A DNA stretch of 64,000 nt from Bordetella parapertussis (lineage in GTDB: Bacteria > Pseudomonadota > Gammaproteobacteria > Burkholderiales > Burkholderiaceae_B). The notes under the pieces were generated by a model. It saw only the letters and a list, made by a program, of their open reading frames with translations, had not been told where the DNA came from and searched no databases. Shown here piece after piece: positions 38,614 to 47,067 of the stretch (positions are counted from its first letter, which is position 1; every line of letters begins with the position of its first letter). A program made the translations under genes and the position numbers. The stretch is taken from positions 1 through 64,000 of the forward strand of contig CAMDEF010000015.1 in the NCBI GenBank assembly GCA_945895265.1, read 5' to 3'.

Positions 38614-39687
38614 CTAGGCCTGAAAATGTTGATTCTGTTTCAACACACCGACCACACGACTGAGACCAGCCTGTCTGGGTCGATAGAGGCGCCAGGCATT
38701 AAGCAGCACGGCTACAGAAGACAGCAACATCGATAGCGCAGCCAACCAAGGTGTGACCCAACCTATTGCAGCCAAAGGCATGGTCAAGACGTGCCAAGCC
38801 AACGCACCATAGAGATTTTGGCGAGTAATACGCACAGTGCGCTCGAGCAGCGCTTCTCGCTGGTTTGCAAGCAAAGGCTCACCGAGCCCCAGATTCACGT
38901 GCAGCGCAGCCAACGATACCGGCGCGGCTAAAGACAGCGCGCAAGGGCAACTCATCACGAGTAACGACACCAAGACAGACCACGCCTGCGTGGGTGCGAT
39001 TACCCACCACACCACACCTATCACAGCCGCCACAGCGAGTTGGATCAGCACAAACAGGGTTGCGACGCGGTTGGCCTGAGCCATCAAGGGCAGACTGAAG
39101 CTCGCCAAGTTTGCTGGGGCCCAGACGCGCAGGCCTGAGGGGACGCCGGCAGCCGGTACGCTTGCCTGTCTCAACGCGCCAGAGTCAACCAAGCTGGCAC
39201 GTTGCTCGACGTAACGTGCCGTGAGCAAAAATGCAACAAACATGGTGATTGAATCAAAATAGACTTCGCCCGAGCCCTGAAAGGTCGCCATCACGCTGGG
39301 GATAAACGCGGCAAGCAGACTGATGCCAACGGGAACATCCATGGTGATTCGGCGGGTTGACCACGCACGGGCACAACCAAGCCAAATTGGCCAGGCTGAG
39401 TACAACATGACCGGGATCGTGAGTGTCAGACTTGCCCAGTTCATTAAGAGGATTGCCCAGTCGAGCACTTCAAGGCTGTCTTGGGCGCCTGCCTCAGGCC
39501 GAAGGTACCCGGGCAAGGCAAACATCATCACTTGCATCATGGCAAGCCAGGCCAACCCCAAGCGCACCAAGCCTCGGCGGCGCTGTACGACTGAATGATT
39601 ACCAACCGCGTGAGCCGTGGTCTGTGGATCGCTGACTGTCTGCGAATGGTTGGCTGTCTGCGAACTAGAACTCGATCTGGGCTTCAT
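38614..39687 (-). CDS. CcoI-like copper P-type ATPase membrane region without catalytic domains
   Basis: 357 residues at the position of ccoI, about half the 720-830 usual for that copper pump. It keeps the CcoI-type helices: GISLLAAFIPSVMATFQGSGEVYFDSITMFVAFLL (read as two helices, about 119-158), the metal-site helix with SCPCALSLAAPVSLA (Cys247, Pro248, Cys249) and the C-terminal pair through LLSSVAVLLNAWRL (about 290-335). Missing are the N-terminal metal-binding domain, the actuator TGE motif between about 161 and 205, and the whole phosphorylation/nucleotide domain (DKTGT, HP, GDGxND) between about 268 and 283. The Tyr-Asn of helix 7 reads Trp-His. The frame is continuous. It cannot be an ATP-driven pump; assembly factor or copper relay are guesses. 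Confidence 0.85.
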   Translation of the reverse strand: MKPRSSSSSQTANHSQTVSDPQTTAHAVGNHSVVQRRRGLVRLGLAWLAMMQVMMFALPGYLRPEAGAQDSLEVLDWAILLMNWASLTLTIPVMLYSAWPIWLGCARAWSTRRITMDVPVGISLLAAFIPSVMATFQGSGEVYFDSITMFVAFLLTARYVEQRASLVDSGALRQASVPAAGVPSGLRVWAPANLASFSLPLMAQANRVATLFVLIQLAVAAVIGVVWWVIAPTQAWSVLVSLLVMSCPCALSLAAPVSLAALHVNLGLGEPLLANQREALLERTVRITRQNLYGALAWHVLTMPLAAIGWVTPWLAALSMLLSSVAVLLNAWRLYRPRQAGLSRVVGVLKQNQHFQA

Positions 39688-39721
39688 GCCTGAATCGTAA
39701 TTTCTAGCAAGCGATGGCGTA

Positions 39722-39735
39722 TTGATCTAGATCAA
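39722..39735 (-). promoter_or_regulatory. Perfect FNR box upstream of the CcoI-like gene
   Basis: TTGAT-CTAG-ATCAA is an exact, fully palindromic FNR dyad. A TACGAT -10-like hexamer (39701-39696, minus strand) lies 30 bases away, as in class II sites. The predicted transcript would start within a few bases of the ATG at 39687, so this message may be nearly leaderless. Confidence 0.88.
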
Positions 39736-39788
39736 ATTCACACCAGACAGTCAGATTGAAATAGAGGGATAGCCCCCTGAGCTTCGAG

Positions 39789-40361
39789 CTAGGTGGTTTT
39801 TTCGAGAATCACAGGCCAGGCGCGACGCAGGTAATACAGCATCGACCAAACTGTCAAAATAGCGGCAACTACGATTAACACGAAGCCCACGCGTGCCACT
39901 GGGATCCCAAAGAGATCTTCGTGATACAGCAGGCAGGGGATCGCAATCATCTGCGAGGCAGTTTTGAATTTACCCAACCAATGCACCGCGACGCTAGCAC
40001 TAGCGCCCAATTGCGCCATCCATTCGCGCAACGCTGAAATCGTGATTTCACGGCCGATGATAATCAAGGCGATCATGACGTCGACGCGATCCAGATTCAA
40101 CAGCGCAAGCAAAGCTGCCGACACCATGAGTTTGTCGGCAACTGGATCCAAAAATGCCCCAAAGGCAGAGGTCTGGTTCCAGCGGCGTGCCAGCCACCCA
40201 TCAAACCAATCGGTGAGAGCCGCCAAAATGAAAGCTCCCGCTGCCCAAGCGTCGCGCACGGGCAACGACATCCACGTGTCGGGCAGATAAAACAACCCGA
40301 TCACCATCGGAATCATGGCGATTCGCAGCCATGTCAGAAAAATAGGAACGTTAAAAGGCAT
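39789..40361 (-). CDS. pgsA: Phosphatidylglycerophosphate synthase
   Basis: Inner-membrane enzyme that joins CDP-diacylglycerol and glycerol-3-phosphate, the committed step to phosphatidylglycerol. 190 residues with about four helices. The CDP-alcohol phosphotransferase motif D-x2-DG-x2-AR-x8-G-x3-D-x3-D is complete in DWFDGWLARRW and GAFLDPVAD (about residues 51-76). It follows uvrC by 38 bases on the minus strand, a conserved arrangement. Confidence 0.95.
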   Translation of the reverse strand: MPFNVPIFLTWLRIAMIPMVIGLFYLPDTWMSLPVRDAWAAGAFILAALTDWFDGWLARRWNQTSAFGAFLDPVADKLMVSAALLALLNLDRVDVMIALIIIGREITISALREWMAQLGASASVAVHWLGKFKTASQMIAIPCLLYHEDLFGIPVARVGFVLIVVAAILTVWSMLYYLRRAWPVILEKTT

Positions 40362-40399
40362 GACGCTATGCTACCTCACTTAATTATGACAAGGATATT

Positions 40400-42235
40400 T
40401 CACCGCAGGGCAAAATACAGTCGCTCGGCGAGCTCTGGAGAAATGCCCTCAACCGAGGCGAGGTCTTCAATACTGGCGTTTGCAACGCCGCTAAAGCCAC
40501 CAAAGCGTGCCAACAAGCGCTGACGGCGTTTAGCGCCAATCCCATCAATATCTTCAAGGCGTGAAACGTTACGCGCTTTTGCTCGTTTAGCACGCATCCC
40601 CGTGATAGCAAAGCGATGTGCCTCATCGCGAATCTGAGCAATCAACATCAGGGCTGCAGACTCTTGGCCAAGCGCTTGCGACGCGCGGCCATCGGCAAAA
40701 ATCAGCGTTTCGAGGCCTACCTTACGATGATCGCCTTTGGCAACGCCTACCAATACATCGATACTCAGGCCCAGTTCAACAAACACTTGTCTGGCGATCT
40801 CGACCTGGCCTTTGCCGCCATCAATCAACACCAAACCAGGCATGATTGCTTCGCCATCAGCAACTTTACCAAAACGGCGCGTCAGTACCTGACGCATGGC
40901 CGCGTAGTCGTCACCAGGCGTAATCCCAGCAATGTTGTAGCGGCGATACAGAGAGGGTTGCATCGCATGATGAGCGAACACCACGCACGAGGCTTGGGTC
41001 GCCTCACCGGCGGTGTGGCTGATATCAAAGCACTCGATGTGCAACGCCTCAAGCACCACTGGATCGGTGTCGAGCTCAAGCGCCTCAGCCAACGCGAGCG
41101 TACGGGCACTGCGAGCCCCAGTTTCAGATAAGGCGTTCGCTAGTGCCATCTCGGCATTGCGCGTCGCTTGCTCAAGCCAGGCGCGTCGCACCCCTTGCGG
41201 TCGACTGATGAACCGTGACTTGGTCGCGCGCGACTCGGCTAACAAATCAATTAACTCGGGGTCGGGCAAACCGTGCGAGCCGACGACAGCCGCTGGTAAG
41301 GGGTGATCAAGATAATGCTGAGCGATAAAGACCTCAAGCACTTGCGAGGGAGAATCGCCATCGGTGTGCGTCGGAAAAAATGCGCGATCACCCAAATGCC
41401 TGCCACCACGCACCATCGCCAAGTTCACACACACTCGCCCGCCCGCTTGCGCCACGACAATAATGTCGGTATCGCTTTGGTCGGTGTCCTCCATGGTTTG
41501 CTGGTGCAATACTTTCGCCAAAGCACCCATCTGATCCCGTAACAAAGCAGCCTGTTCAAACTCAAGGGCTTGCGAGGCAGTCAGCATGCGGGCCTCGATA
41601 TCGCCCATGATCTGCTGCGTTTCACCGTTTAAGAATCTTGCCGCGCGCTCGGCATCTTGCTGGTACGCCTCAGGTGTGATCTCGTTGACACAAGGTGCCG
41701 AACAACGCCCAATTTGATGCAACAGGCAGGGCCGCGAGCGATTTGAAAACACTGAGTCTTCGCAGGTACGCAGGCGAAACACTTTTTGTAGAATCTGTAG
41801 GGTGTCTCGTACCGCCCAAGCACTGGGATACGGCCCAAAAAACTGGCCTTTCTTTTGTGTTGAACCGCGGTAATACGCAATGCGCGGCGCAGCGTGTGCT
41901 GACAGCATCAAATAGGGATAAGACTTATCGTCACGAAATAAGATGTTGTAGCGTGGCCGCAGGGTTTTAATCAGATTATTTTCAAGGATCAACGCCTCAG
42001 CCTCAGAGCGCGTGACGGTGACCTCGATTTTGACGACACGCGCCACCATGTGCCCAATACGTGGACTTGAGGCTGTCTTTTGAAAATAAGACGAGACACG
42101 TTTTTTTAAGTCGCGCGCTTTACCCACGTAGAGCACTTCGCCCGACACATCAATATGCCGGTAGACGCCTGGCAGGTGGGGTAGACGTGCAAGAAACTCT
42201 TTGATGTCAAAATCAGGAGCTTCAGCTTCGCTCAT
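40400..42235 (-). CDS. uvrC: UvrABC excision nuclease subunit C
   Basis: Dual-incision nuclease of nucleotide excision repair. From the ATG at 42235 it has 611 residues, next to E. coli's 610; an upstream in-frame TTG at 42256 is less attractive. GIY-YIG domain: [26 protein letters not shown] (the signature tyrosines in GVY and LYVGKA). Then the UVR domain near 205, the RNase H-like endonuclease core ([19 protein letters not shown]), and C-terminal tandem helix-hairpin-helix motifs ([27 protein letters not shown]). It overlaps the nagZ 3' end by 14 bases. Confidence 0.96.
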   Translation of the reverse strand: MSEAEAPDFDIKEFLARLPHLPGVYRHIDVSGEVLYVGKARDLKKRVSSYFQKTASSPRIGHMVARVVKIEVTVTRSEAEALILENNLIKTLRPRYNILFRDDKSYPYLMLSAHAAPRIAYYRGSTQKKGQFFGPYPSAWAVRDTLQILQKVFRLRTCEDSVFSNRSRPCLLHQIGRCSAPCVNEITPEAYQQDAERAARFLNGETQQIMGDIEARMLTASQALEFEQAALLRDQMGALAKVLHQQTMEDTDQSDTDIIVVAQAGGRVCVNLAMVRGGRHLGDRAFFPTHTDGDSPSQVLEVFIAQHYLDHPLPAAVVGSHGLPDPELIDLLAESRATKSRFISRPQGVRRAWLEQATRNAEMALANALSETGARSARTLALAEALELDTDPVVLEALHIECFDISHTAGEATQASCVVFAHHAMQPSLYRRYNIAGITPGDDYAAMRQVLTRRFGKVADGEAIMPGLVLIDGGKGQVEIARQVFVELGLSIDVLVGVAKGDHRKVGLETLIFADGRASQALGQESAALMLIAQIRDEAHRFAITGMRAKRAKARNVSRLEDIDGIGAKRRQRLLARFGGFSGVANASIEDLASVEGISPELAERLYFALR

Positions 42236-43283
42236 TGAGTTCACGTACTGATTCAAGCGCCTTGCGGTAGGCGAGTTGTTGCTGCAACGCCTGCCAATCG
42301 GGCGCTTGCACGGAGGGCATCAAACGATCAATGCGCCCTAGCGAGGCTGGGTCAGACTCATGCGATAAGCGCGCCAGCAATTCATCGGCCAGCTCAGGGC
42401 GATTACAGACCAACGCCATATCGCAACCTGCTTGCAGTGCGGCCTGCGCACGCGCCAAAATATCGCCCGCCACCGCGGCCGCTTCCATGGTGAGATCGTC
42501 AGAAAACACTACCCCGTCATAGCGCAATTTGCCGCGCAAAATATCCTGGATCCACTTCGACGAAAAGCCCGCGGGCTTTGTATCGACCTTTGAATAAATC
42601 ACATGTGCAGGCATCACCGACGCAATCACCTGATCCCCTAACCACTGGTACGGTGCAGCGTCTTCTTGAAGAATGCGTGTGAGTGAACGCGGGTCGCGAG
42701 GGATGGCGTGATGCGAATCTGCCTTCACGGCGCCGTGACCCGGAAAGTGTTTGCCGCAAGCGGCCATTCCGGCTAGCTTCAACCCTTGCGCAAGCGCGCG
42801 CGCCAACATCGCGACCACGCGAGGATCTCGGTGAAAAGAGCGATCGCCGATCACAGAACTCACGCCATAGTCTAGATCAAGGACTGGCGTAAAACTTAAG
42901 TCAACATCGCACGCTCGCAGCTCTGCACCCAGCACATAGCCGACCTCGGTCGCCATACGCATCGCCTGCAAGGGGTCTTGCATCCAGCGCTCACCCAAGC
43001 TGCGCATTGTTGGGAGTGAGGTGAAACCATCAGAGCGAAACCGCTGCACGCGACCACCTTCGTGATCGACCGCGATCAATAACTGAGGGGTACGTAACTG
43101 GTGAATGCTACGCGTCAACGCGACGATTTGCGCGCGATTTTGAAAATTGCGGGCAAACAAAATCACCCCGCCCACCAAGGGGTGCTGAAGTCTCTTTTTT
43201 TCGTTCGCGGTCAGCGTGTGGCCTGCGACATCGACCATCAACGGACCGCGTTTGAGCATTGGCATTTTTTTGCTAGTTTTCAC
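42222..43283 (-). CDS. nagZ: Beta-N-acetylglucosaminidase (cell-wall recycling)
   Basis: Cytosolic GH3 enzyme of 353 residues or slightly fewer that trims GlcNAc from anhydro-muropeptides during peptidoglycan recycling. The loop with the catalytic His/Asp is [18 protein letters not shown] (about residue 165) and the nucleophile Asp is in [12 protein letters not shown] (about residue 250). The start shown is a GTG; ATGs 6 and 8 codons downstream are equally possible. It sits between acpS and uvrC in a conserved operon. Confidence 0.94.
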   Translation of the reverse strand: MKTSKKMPMLKRGPLMVDVAGHTLTANEKKRLQHPLVGGVILFARNFQNRAQIVALTRSIHQLRTPQLLIAVDHEGGRVQRFRSDGFTSLPTMRSLGERWMQDPLQAMRMATEVGYVLGAELRACDVDLSFTPVLDLDYGVSSVIGDRSFHRDPRVVAMLARALAQGLKLAGMAACGKHFPGHGAVKADSHHAIPRDPRSLTRILQEDAAPYQWLGDQVIASVMPAHVIYSKVDTKPAGFSSKWIQDILRGKLRYDGVVFSDDLTMEAAAVAGDILARAQAALQAGCDMALVCNRPELADELLARLSHESDPASLGRIDRLMPSVQAPDWQALQQQLAYRKALESVRELNERS

Positions 43284-43304
43284 AAAATTTCTCGCAGATT
43301 CAGT

Positions 43305-43715
43305 TCACAAAGAGGCAGGCAAGGATTCAACAACGACATAGGCCGCACCGTACTCAGACTCATCCGTCAGCGACACATGAGCCGCTCCGTAACGCTCGGC
43401 ATACCATTGAGCTAAAGGCGCCGACAGCACAACGCGCGGTCGCCCGCCAGGGGCGTTTAAGGTCTGCATGCGCGTCCACCACATCGGCATGCGCATCCCC
43501 AACCCAATTGCCTTTGAAAAGGCTTCTTTAGCTGCAAACCGCGTCGCCAAGTAGCGTACACCCCGAGCTCGGTCGCGCGCGGCTCTGGCGTGAAACACAC
43601 GCAACTCATCTGCACCTAATATTTTTTCTGGAAACCGTTGTGGGTGGCGCTGCCAGGCCCGATCGATACGGTCAATTTTGACGAGGTCAGTTCCGATGCC
43701 AGCAATCGCGCTCAC
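43305..43715 (-). CDS. acpS: Holo-[acyl-carrier-protein] synthase
   Basis: Phosphopantetheinyl transferase that activates acyl carrier protein for fatty-acid synthesis. 136 residues, in the normal range. The metal-binding Asp is in GIGTDLV and the second motif in [14 protein letters not shown]. It starts at a GTG 14 bases after pdxJ, the usual pdxJ-acpS pair. Confidence 0.95.
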   Translation of the reverse strand: MSAIAGIGTDLVKIDRIDRAWQRHPQRFPEKILGADELRVFHARAARDRARGVRYLATRFAAKEAFSKAIGLGMRMPMWWTRMQTLNAPGGRPRVVLSAPLAQWYAERYGAAHVSLTDESEYGAAYVVVESLPASL

Positions 43716-43729
43716 GGTGGCTTACCCAG

Positions 43730-44494
43730 TTAATGTTTACGGGAATGTAACAACACACCACGCTGGGCATTGAGCCTTGCCGTAATCATGGCGGCCTTCA
43801 TATTGCGGATGGTGTTTTGCCAACCATCAAACACCGCCTGTGCCACGATCGCATGACCAATATTGAGCTCTGCAATCCCTTCTAGCGCCGCAACGGGGGC
43901 CACATTACCAAAGTGCAGACCATGCCCGGCATTGACGCGTAAACCCAGGCCCACAGCCACACGAATCGCCTGTTCAAGTCGCTTGAGTTCGAGCGCAGCA
44001 ATGGCTTCCGAGGCTGCTTCTGCATACGCACCTGTGTGCAGTTCAATCACGGTCGCACCCGTATCGGCAGCGGCGCGAATCTGTATCGCCTCTGGATCAA
44101 TAAAGAGTGAAACGCGAATACCACTGCCTTGCAGTTGTTTAACCGCAGCGCCCACGACTTCGAAAGCACCGGCAACCTCGAGACCGCCCTCAGTGGTCAA
44201 CTCAGCACGTTTTTCAGGGACAAGACACACATCTTGCGGCACGACCTTACAGGCAATCTGTAGCATTTCAGCAGTAATCGCACATTCAAGATTCATGCGG
44301 GTGCGTAATTGAGGGCGCAGGGCAAAGACGTCGGCATCTTGGATGTGGCGACGATCTTCGCGCAAATGCAGGGTGATCAGATCAGCCCCGGCTTCTTCTG
44401 CTAACAACGCTGCGGCAATGGGGTCGGGATAGGCCGTGTGGCGCTGTTGTCGCAGGGTCGCGACGTGGTCAATGTTGATACCTAGATCGATCAT
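43730..44494 (-). CDS. pdxJ: Pyridoxine 5'-phosphate synthase
   Basis: TIM-barrel enzyme that condenses 3-amino-2-oxopropyl phosphate with deoxyxylulose 5-phosphate to give pyridoxine phosphate, the last ring-closing step of DXP-dependent vitamin B6 synthesis. 254 residues. Motifs: [12 protein letters not shown] at the N terminus, [21 protein letters not shown] and [10 protein letters not shown]. It is the first gene of pdxJ-acpS-nagZ-uvrC-pgsA. Confidence 0.97.
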   Translation of the reverse strand: MIDLGINIDHVATLRQQRHTAYPDPIAAALLAEEAGADLITLHLREDRRHIQDADVFALRPQLRTRMNLECAITAEMLQIACKVVPQDVCLVPEKRAELTTEGGLEVAGAFEVVGAAVKQLQGSGIRVSLFIDPEAIQIRAAADTGATVIELHTGAYAEAASEAIAALELKRLEQAIRVAVGLGLRVNAGHGLHFGNVAPVAALEGIAELNIGHAIVAQAVFDGWQNTIRNMKAAMITARLNAQRGVLLHSRKH

Positions 44495-44593
44495 GATGAG
44501 AGCAGCTTATTCAATATGTTGGCTAGACGATCAATGGCCTGAAATCCTAGCCTATTTGTCATATTATCGCTTACAAAGCTCACATGCCGCCAA

Positions 44594-44668
44594 TCACGGT
44601 TTGACAATCGCAGTCGAGTGTTTGAGCACGGTCTCAGACAGGCTGAAGCCTTGCTTTTTTGCGGCGAC
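44594..44668 (-). pseudogene. Relic of the 3' end of a tandem binding-protein gene
   Basis: Immediately after the stop of the binding-protein gene at 44668, a second copy of its last 24 codons remains in frame, with its own stop TGA (44596-44594). It translates as VAAKKQGFSLSETVLKHS and then TAIVKP; the intact gene ends AAAKKQGVSLPETLLKNS then TVIVKP. The two copies are offset by 74 bases. The divergence in several positions suggests two paralogues that stood in tandem, one of which was lost by deletion except for this tail. Confidence 0.85.
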
Positions 44669-45636
44669 TAGGGTTTGACAATCACAGTCGAGTTTTTGAG
44701 TAAGGTCTCAGGCAGGCTGACCCCTTGCTTTTTTGCGGCCGCCAGGTTGAGTTGGATCTGGGGTCGGCTAATGACCTCTGGGGCAATCGCCCCAGGCTTG
44801 GCGCCACGCAATATCCTGATCACTTGACGGCCTGCCGCCGCCCCCACATCGCGCTCAGTCACCACCAAGGCCGCTAACGCCCCCGCCTGCACGCTAGCGG
44901 TATCGGTAGCCAGCAACGCCATCTTGGCATCGTTGGCGGCTTTCACTAAGCCCGGGTAGGCCGCCTTCGTGTGCGAATCCCAAAACGTGTGTAGCGCATC
45001 GACCTTTCCGATCAAACTGCGGCTAGCAGCAGCGACATCTACCGAGCGCTGGGCAGCCACCTCAACCATCAGCATCCCAGACTTAGTGAGCTGCTCTTGA
45101 AACTCGCGAATCACAACAACCGAGGCTGCGTCGGCCGGGTTGTACACCACGCCCACTCGCCGAGCCTGAGGCACAAACTGTCGAATCATCTGAACCCTGC
45201 GAGCCATCGTCAACAAATCCGAGACGCCCGTAACGTTCGTGCCTGAGGCGGACCAGCTCGGCACTAATTCGGCCTGCACTGGGTCGGTGACGCCCGCAAA
45301 CACAATTGGCATTTGCTTGGTGTGCTTCATCAGTGACTGAGCGGCAGGGATTGACAGTGCGACCAGCACATCGGGGCGCCCCAAGACTAAGTTCAAGGCT
45401 TGCTGACTCAGCTTCTGCTCGTCGTCAACGACCGTCTCAGACATCATCTTGAGATTACGCCCTTCGACAAAGCCAACCGCCTTTAAGGCATCGCGTAGGC
45501 CGTCTCGCAACGCCTCGGCGCCTAGGCCACGTTCGGTGCCCAAGACGAACACAGACTTTGTTTGCGCCCAAGCGCCCGGTGCCACTAACAGCGAGAGGCC
45601 ACAGAGTAAAGCCGCCAGGCATGCCCGAGATATCAT
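44668..45636 (-). CDS. ABC transporter substrate-binding protein (PF04392-type, TrpX-like)
   Basis: 322-residue periplasmic protein with a Sec signal peptide (cut near AWA-Q, residue 24). The fold is the ABC_sub_bind family, with VFAGVTDPVQAELV (about 110) and GVVYNPADAASV (about 165) as its typical linker segments. Members are normally encoded with a permease and an ATPase; neither is here. Ligands in the family include tryptophan and other aromatic compounds, but nothing in this sequence fixes it. Its 3' end adjoins a relic of a paralogue. Confidence 0.82.
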   Translation of the reverse strand: MISRACLAALLCGLSLLVAPGAWAQTKSVFVLGTERGLGAEALRDGLRDALKAVGFVEGRNLKMMSETVVDDEQKLSQQALNLVLGRPDVLVALSIPAAQSLMKHTKQMPIVFAGVTDPVQAELVPSWSASGTNVTGVSDLLTMARRVQMIRQFVPQARRVGVVYNPADAASVVVIREFQEQLTKSGMLMVEVAAQRSVDVAAASRSLIGKVDALHTFWDSHTKAAYPGLVKAANDAKMALLATDTASVQAGALAALVVTERDVGAAAGRQVIRILRGAKPGAIAPEVISRPQIQLNLAAAKKQGVSLPETLLKNSTVIVKP

Positions 45637-45755
45637 TGAACCAATCCGTCTTTCATAGAGCCTTGCTCTCCTACCAGTCAGGCTGCGCAGGCTCGGTGCG
45701 GTGTTGCAGGTTACACATTACACATTGCGAGTTGCAGAGACCGCAAATCACATCG

Positions 45756-46562
45756 CTAAATCACTAACATTGCCTGTTCAGCGCGGCCCAGCATCGAGCG
45801 GGCCCATTTTTTTGCTGGCAGCCCGTATTGCTTCTCAACGTCTTCGGCGCGTGCCAAGAGCCGCCCGATCGAGACCTCAAGTTTGGGGCCTTTAAACGCT
45901 AGCACGATCTGATTACCGGCATCAATTTGCGGCAGGGACAAAAGTCGCCCGTCAAAGGCCTGACTAAGGTTGCGAATATTTCGCTCAAAACTCGCATGGG
46001 CACCAAACAAATTCACAGTCAAGACTCCTACCTCGCTGAGCACCGCACGGCAATCTTGATAAAACTCTAAGGAGTCTCGCACTGGCCCGCGCGCTTGCCC
46101 ATCATAAATATCTATCATCAATACCGCGCAACTGCCTTGTTGCTCGGGGTCAGCCACCCACTCTGCTGCATCACAGTGTTCAATGTTCAGACGCGCCGGC
46201 CTCGGTAACTTAAAGTACAACTCACAAGCTGACGTCACCAACGGGTTCCATTCGACGACACGCAAACGATGTGAGGTGTGTTTGAGGCAAAACCGCGTCA
46301 CCGAACCTGCGCCCAGCCCTAACAACCCTAGATCTTGCCCACGAGACGGATTCAAAAACAGTAGCCAGGCCATCAACTGCGCGGTGTACTCAAGCACGAG
46401 TTCGGCCGGCTGGTCAACCCACATCGCCCCTTGCACCCATTCGGTCCCAAAATGCAGATAGCGCACACCCGCGGCTTCGGATATTGTCGGGATTTCATGC
46501 TTTCGTGACACTGGAAGGACTCCAAGGGCTTGTTTTGAATAGATCTTTTTAAAAGACACCAC
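45756..46562 (-). CDS. Spermidine-synthase-like methyltransferase-fold protein
   Basis: 268 residues with a Rossmann-like core of the polyamine aminopropyltransferase family. The nucleotide-binding loop is LGLLGLGAGSVTRF (about 90-103), followed by the acidic VVEWNP and the VLMIDIYDG segment that replaces the usual catalytic Asp strand. It lacks the N-terminal strand domain of full SpeE and some substrate-binding residues, so the polyamine role is not secure. Stand-alone proteins of this kind are common in Burkholderiales and of unknown function. Confidence 0.72.
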   Translation of the reverse strand: MVSFKKIYSKQALGVLPVSRKHEIPTISEAAGVRYLHFGTEWVQGAMWVDQPAELVLEYTAQLMAWLLFLNPSRGQDLGLLGLGAGSVTRFCLKHTSHRLRVVEWNPLVTSACELYFKLPRPARLNIEHCDAAEWVADPEQQGSCAVLMIDIYDGQARGPVRDSLEFYQDCRAVLSEVGVLTVNLFGAHASFERNIRNLSQAFDGRLLSLPQIDAGNQIVLAFKGPKLEVSIGRLLARAEDVEKQYGLPAKKWARSMLGRAEQAMLVI

Positions 46563-46583
46563 TCGCAGAATACCATCGCTACT

Positions 46584-46612
46584 TTGCTAAAAACACCTAT
46601 TTATTGTAGAAT
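46584..46612 (+). promoter_or_regulatory. Sigma70-type promoter of rpmE2
   Basis: TTGCTA (46584-46589) and TAGAAT (46607-46612) are separated by exactly 17 bases. The -10 element matches five of six consensus positions, the -35 four of six. Transcription would begin near 46619, giving a leader of about 93 bases before the rpmE2 ATG. An AAGGA ribosome binding site lies about six bases before that ATG. Confidence 0.7.
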
Positions 46613-46711
46613 AGTGGGCTGAACTTAGGATACGTGGCGGGCTAACAGTGGCAGTCTACTTTAGACACCAGCTCACCCACCGGCGACCCGACCAACCTTT
46701 AAGGATTCAAA

Positions 46712-46978
46712 ATGAAAGACGGCATTCATCCAAAGTATCAAGACGTGGCCTTTGTTGATCTGCAAACCGGCAACAAGTTTGTAACGCGCTCAACACTCAC
46801 AAGCCGCGAGACCATCGAAATCGATGGCAAGACCATGCCCTTGTTCAAATGCGACGTCACGTCCGAATCACATCCCTTTTACACCGGCGCGCAAACACGC
46901 TTGGTTGAAACCGGCCGTGTCGAAAAATTCCGTGCGCGTTTTGCTCGTACCACCGGCACCAAAAAGGCATCTGCGTAA
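46712..46978 (+). CDS. rpmE2: 50S ribosomal protein L31 type B
   Basis: 88-residue ribosomal protein L31 of the long, zinc-independent B type: MKDGIHPKYQDVAFVDL at the start, SESHPFYTG in the middle, and only one cysteine (FKCDV), so the Cys4 zinc ribbon of type A L31 is absent. Type B often replaces the zinc form when zinc is scarce; I see no zinc-regulator site here. It has its own promoter and a strong terminator downstream. Confidence 0.95.
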   Translation: MKDGIHPKYQDVAFVDLQTGNKFVTRSTLTSRETIEIDGKTMPLFKCDVTSESHPFYTGAQTRLVETGRVEKFRARFARTTGTKKASA

Positions 46979-47009
46979 TTTGATCTGCTACGATCAGTTT
47001 GCGTAAACC

Positions 47010-47035
47010 AAGGCAGCCTTTGGCTGCCTTTTTTT
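47010..47035 (+). terminator. Intrinsic terminator after rpmE2
   Basis: A 9-bp stem (AAGGCAGCC, GGCTGCCTT) with a TTT loop is followed directly by TTTTT. It lies 31 bases past the rpmE2 stop and about 33 bases before the next gene. Confidence 0.93.
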
Positions 47036-47067
47036 GTCAGAACGCTTCGGCAGGCTATAGTTAACAC

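Noticed and set aside
45690..45760. Short repeated TTACACATTACACATT string as a regulatory array
   Set aside because: Only two partial units and no partner elements; likely chance in a spacer.
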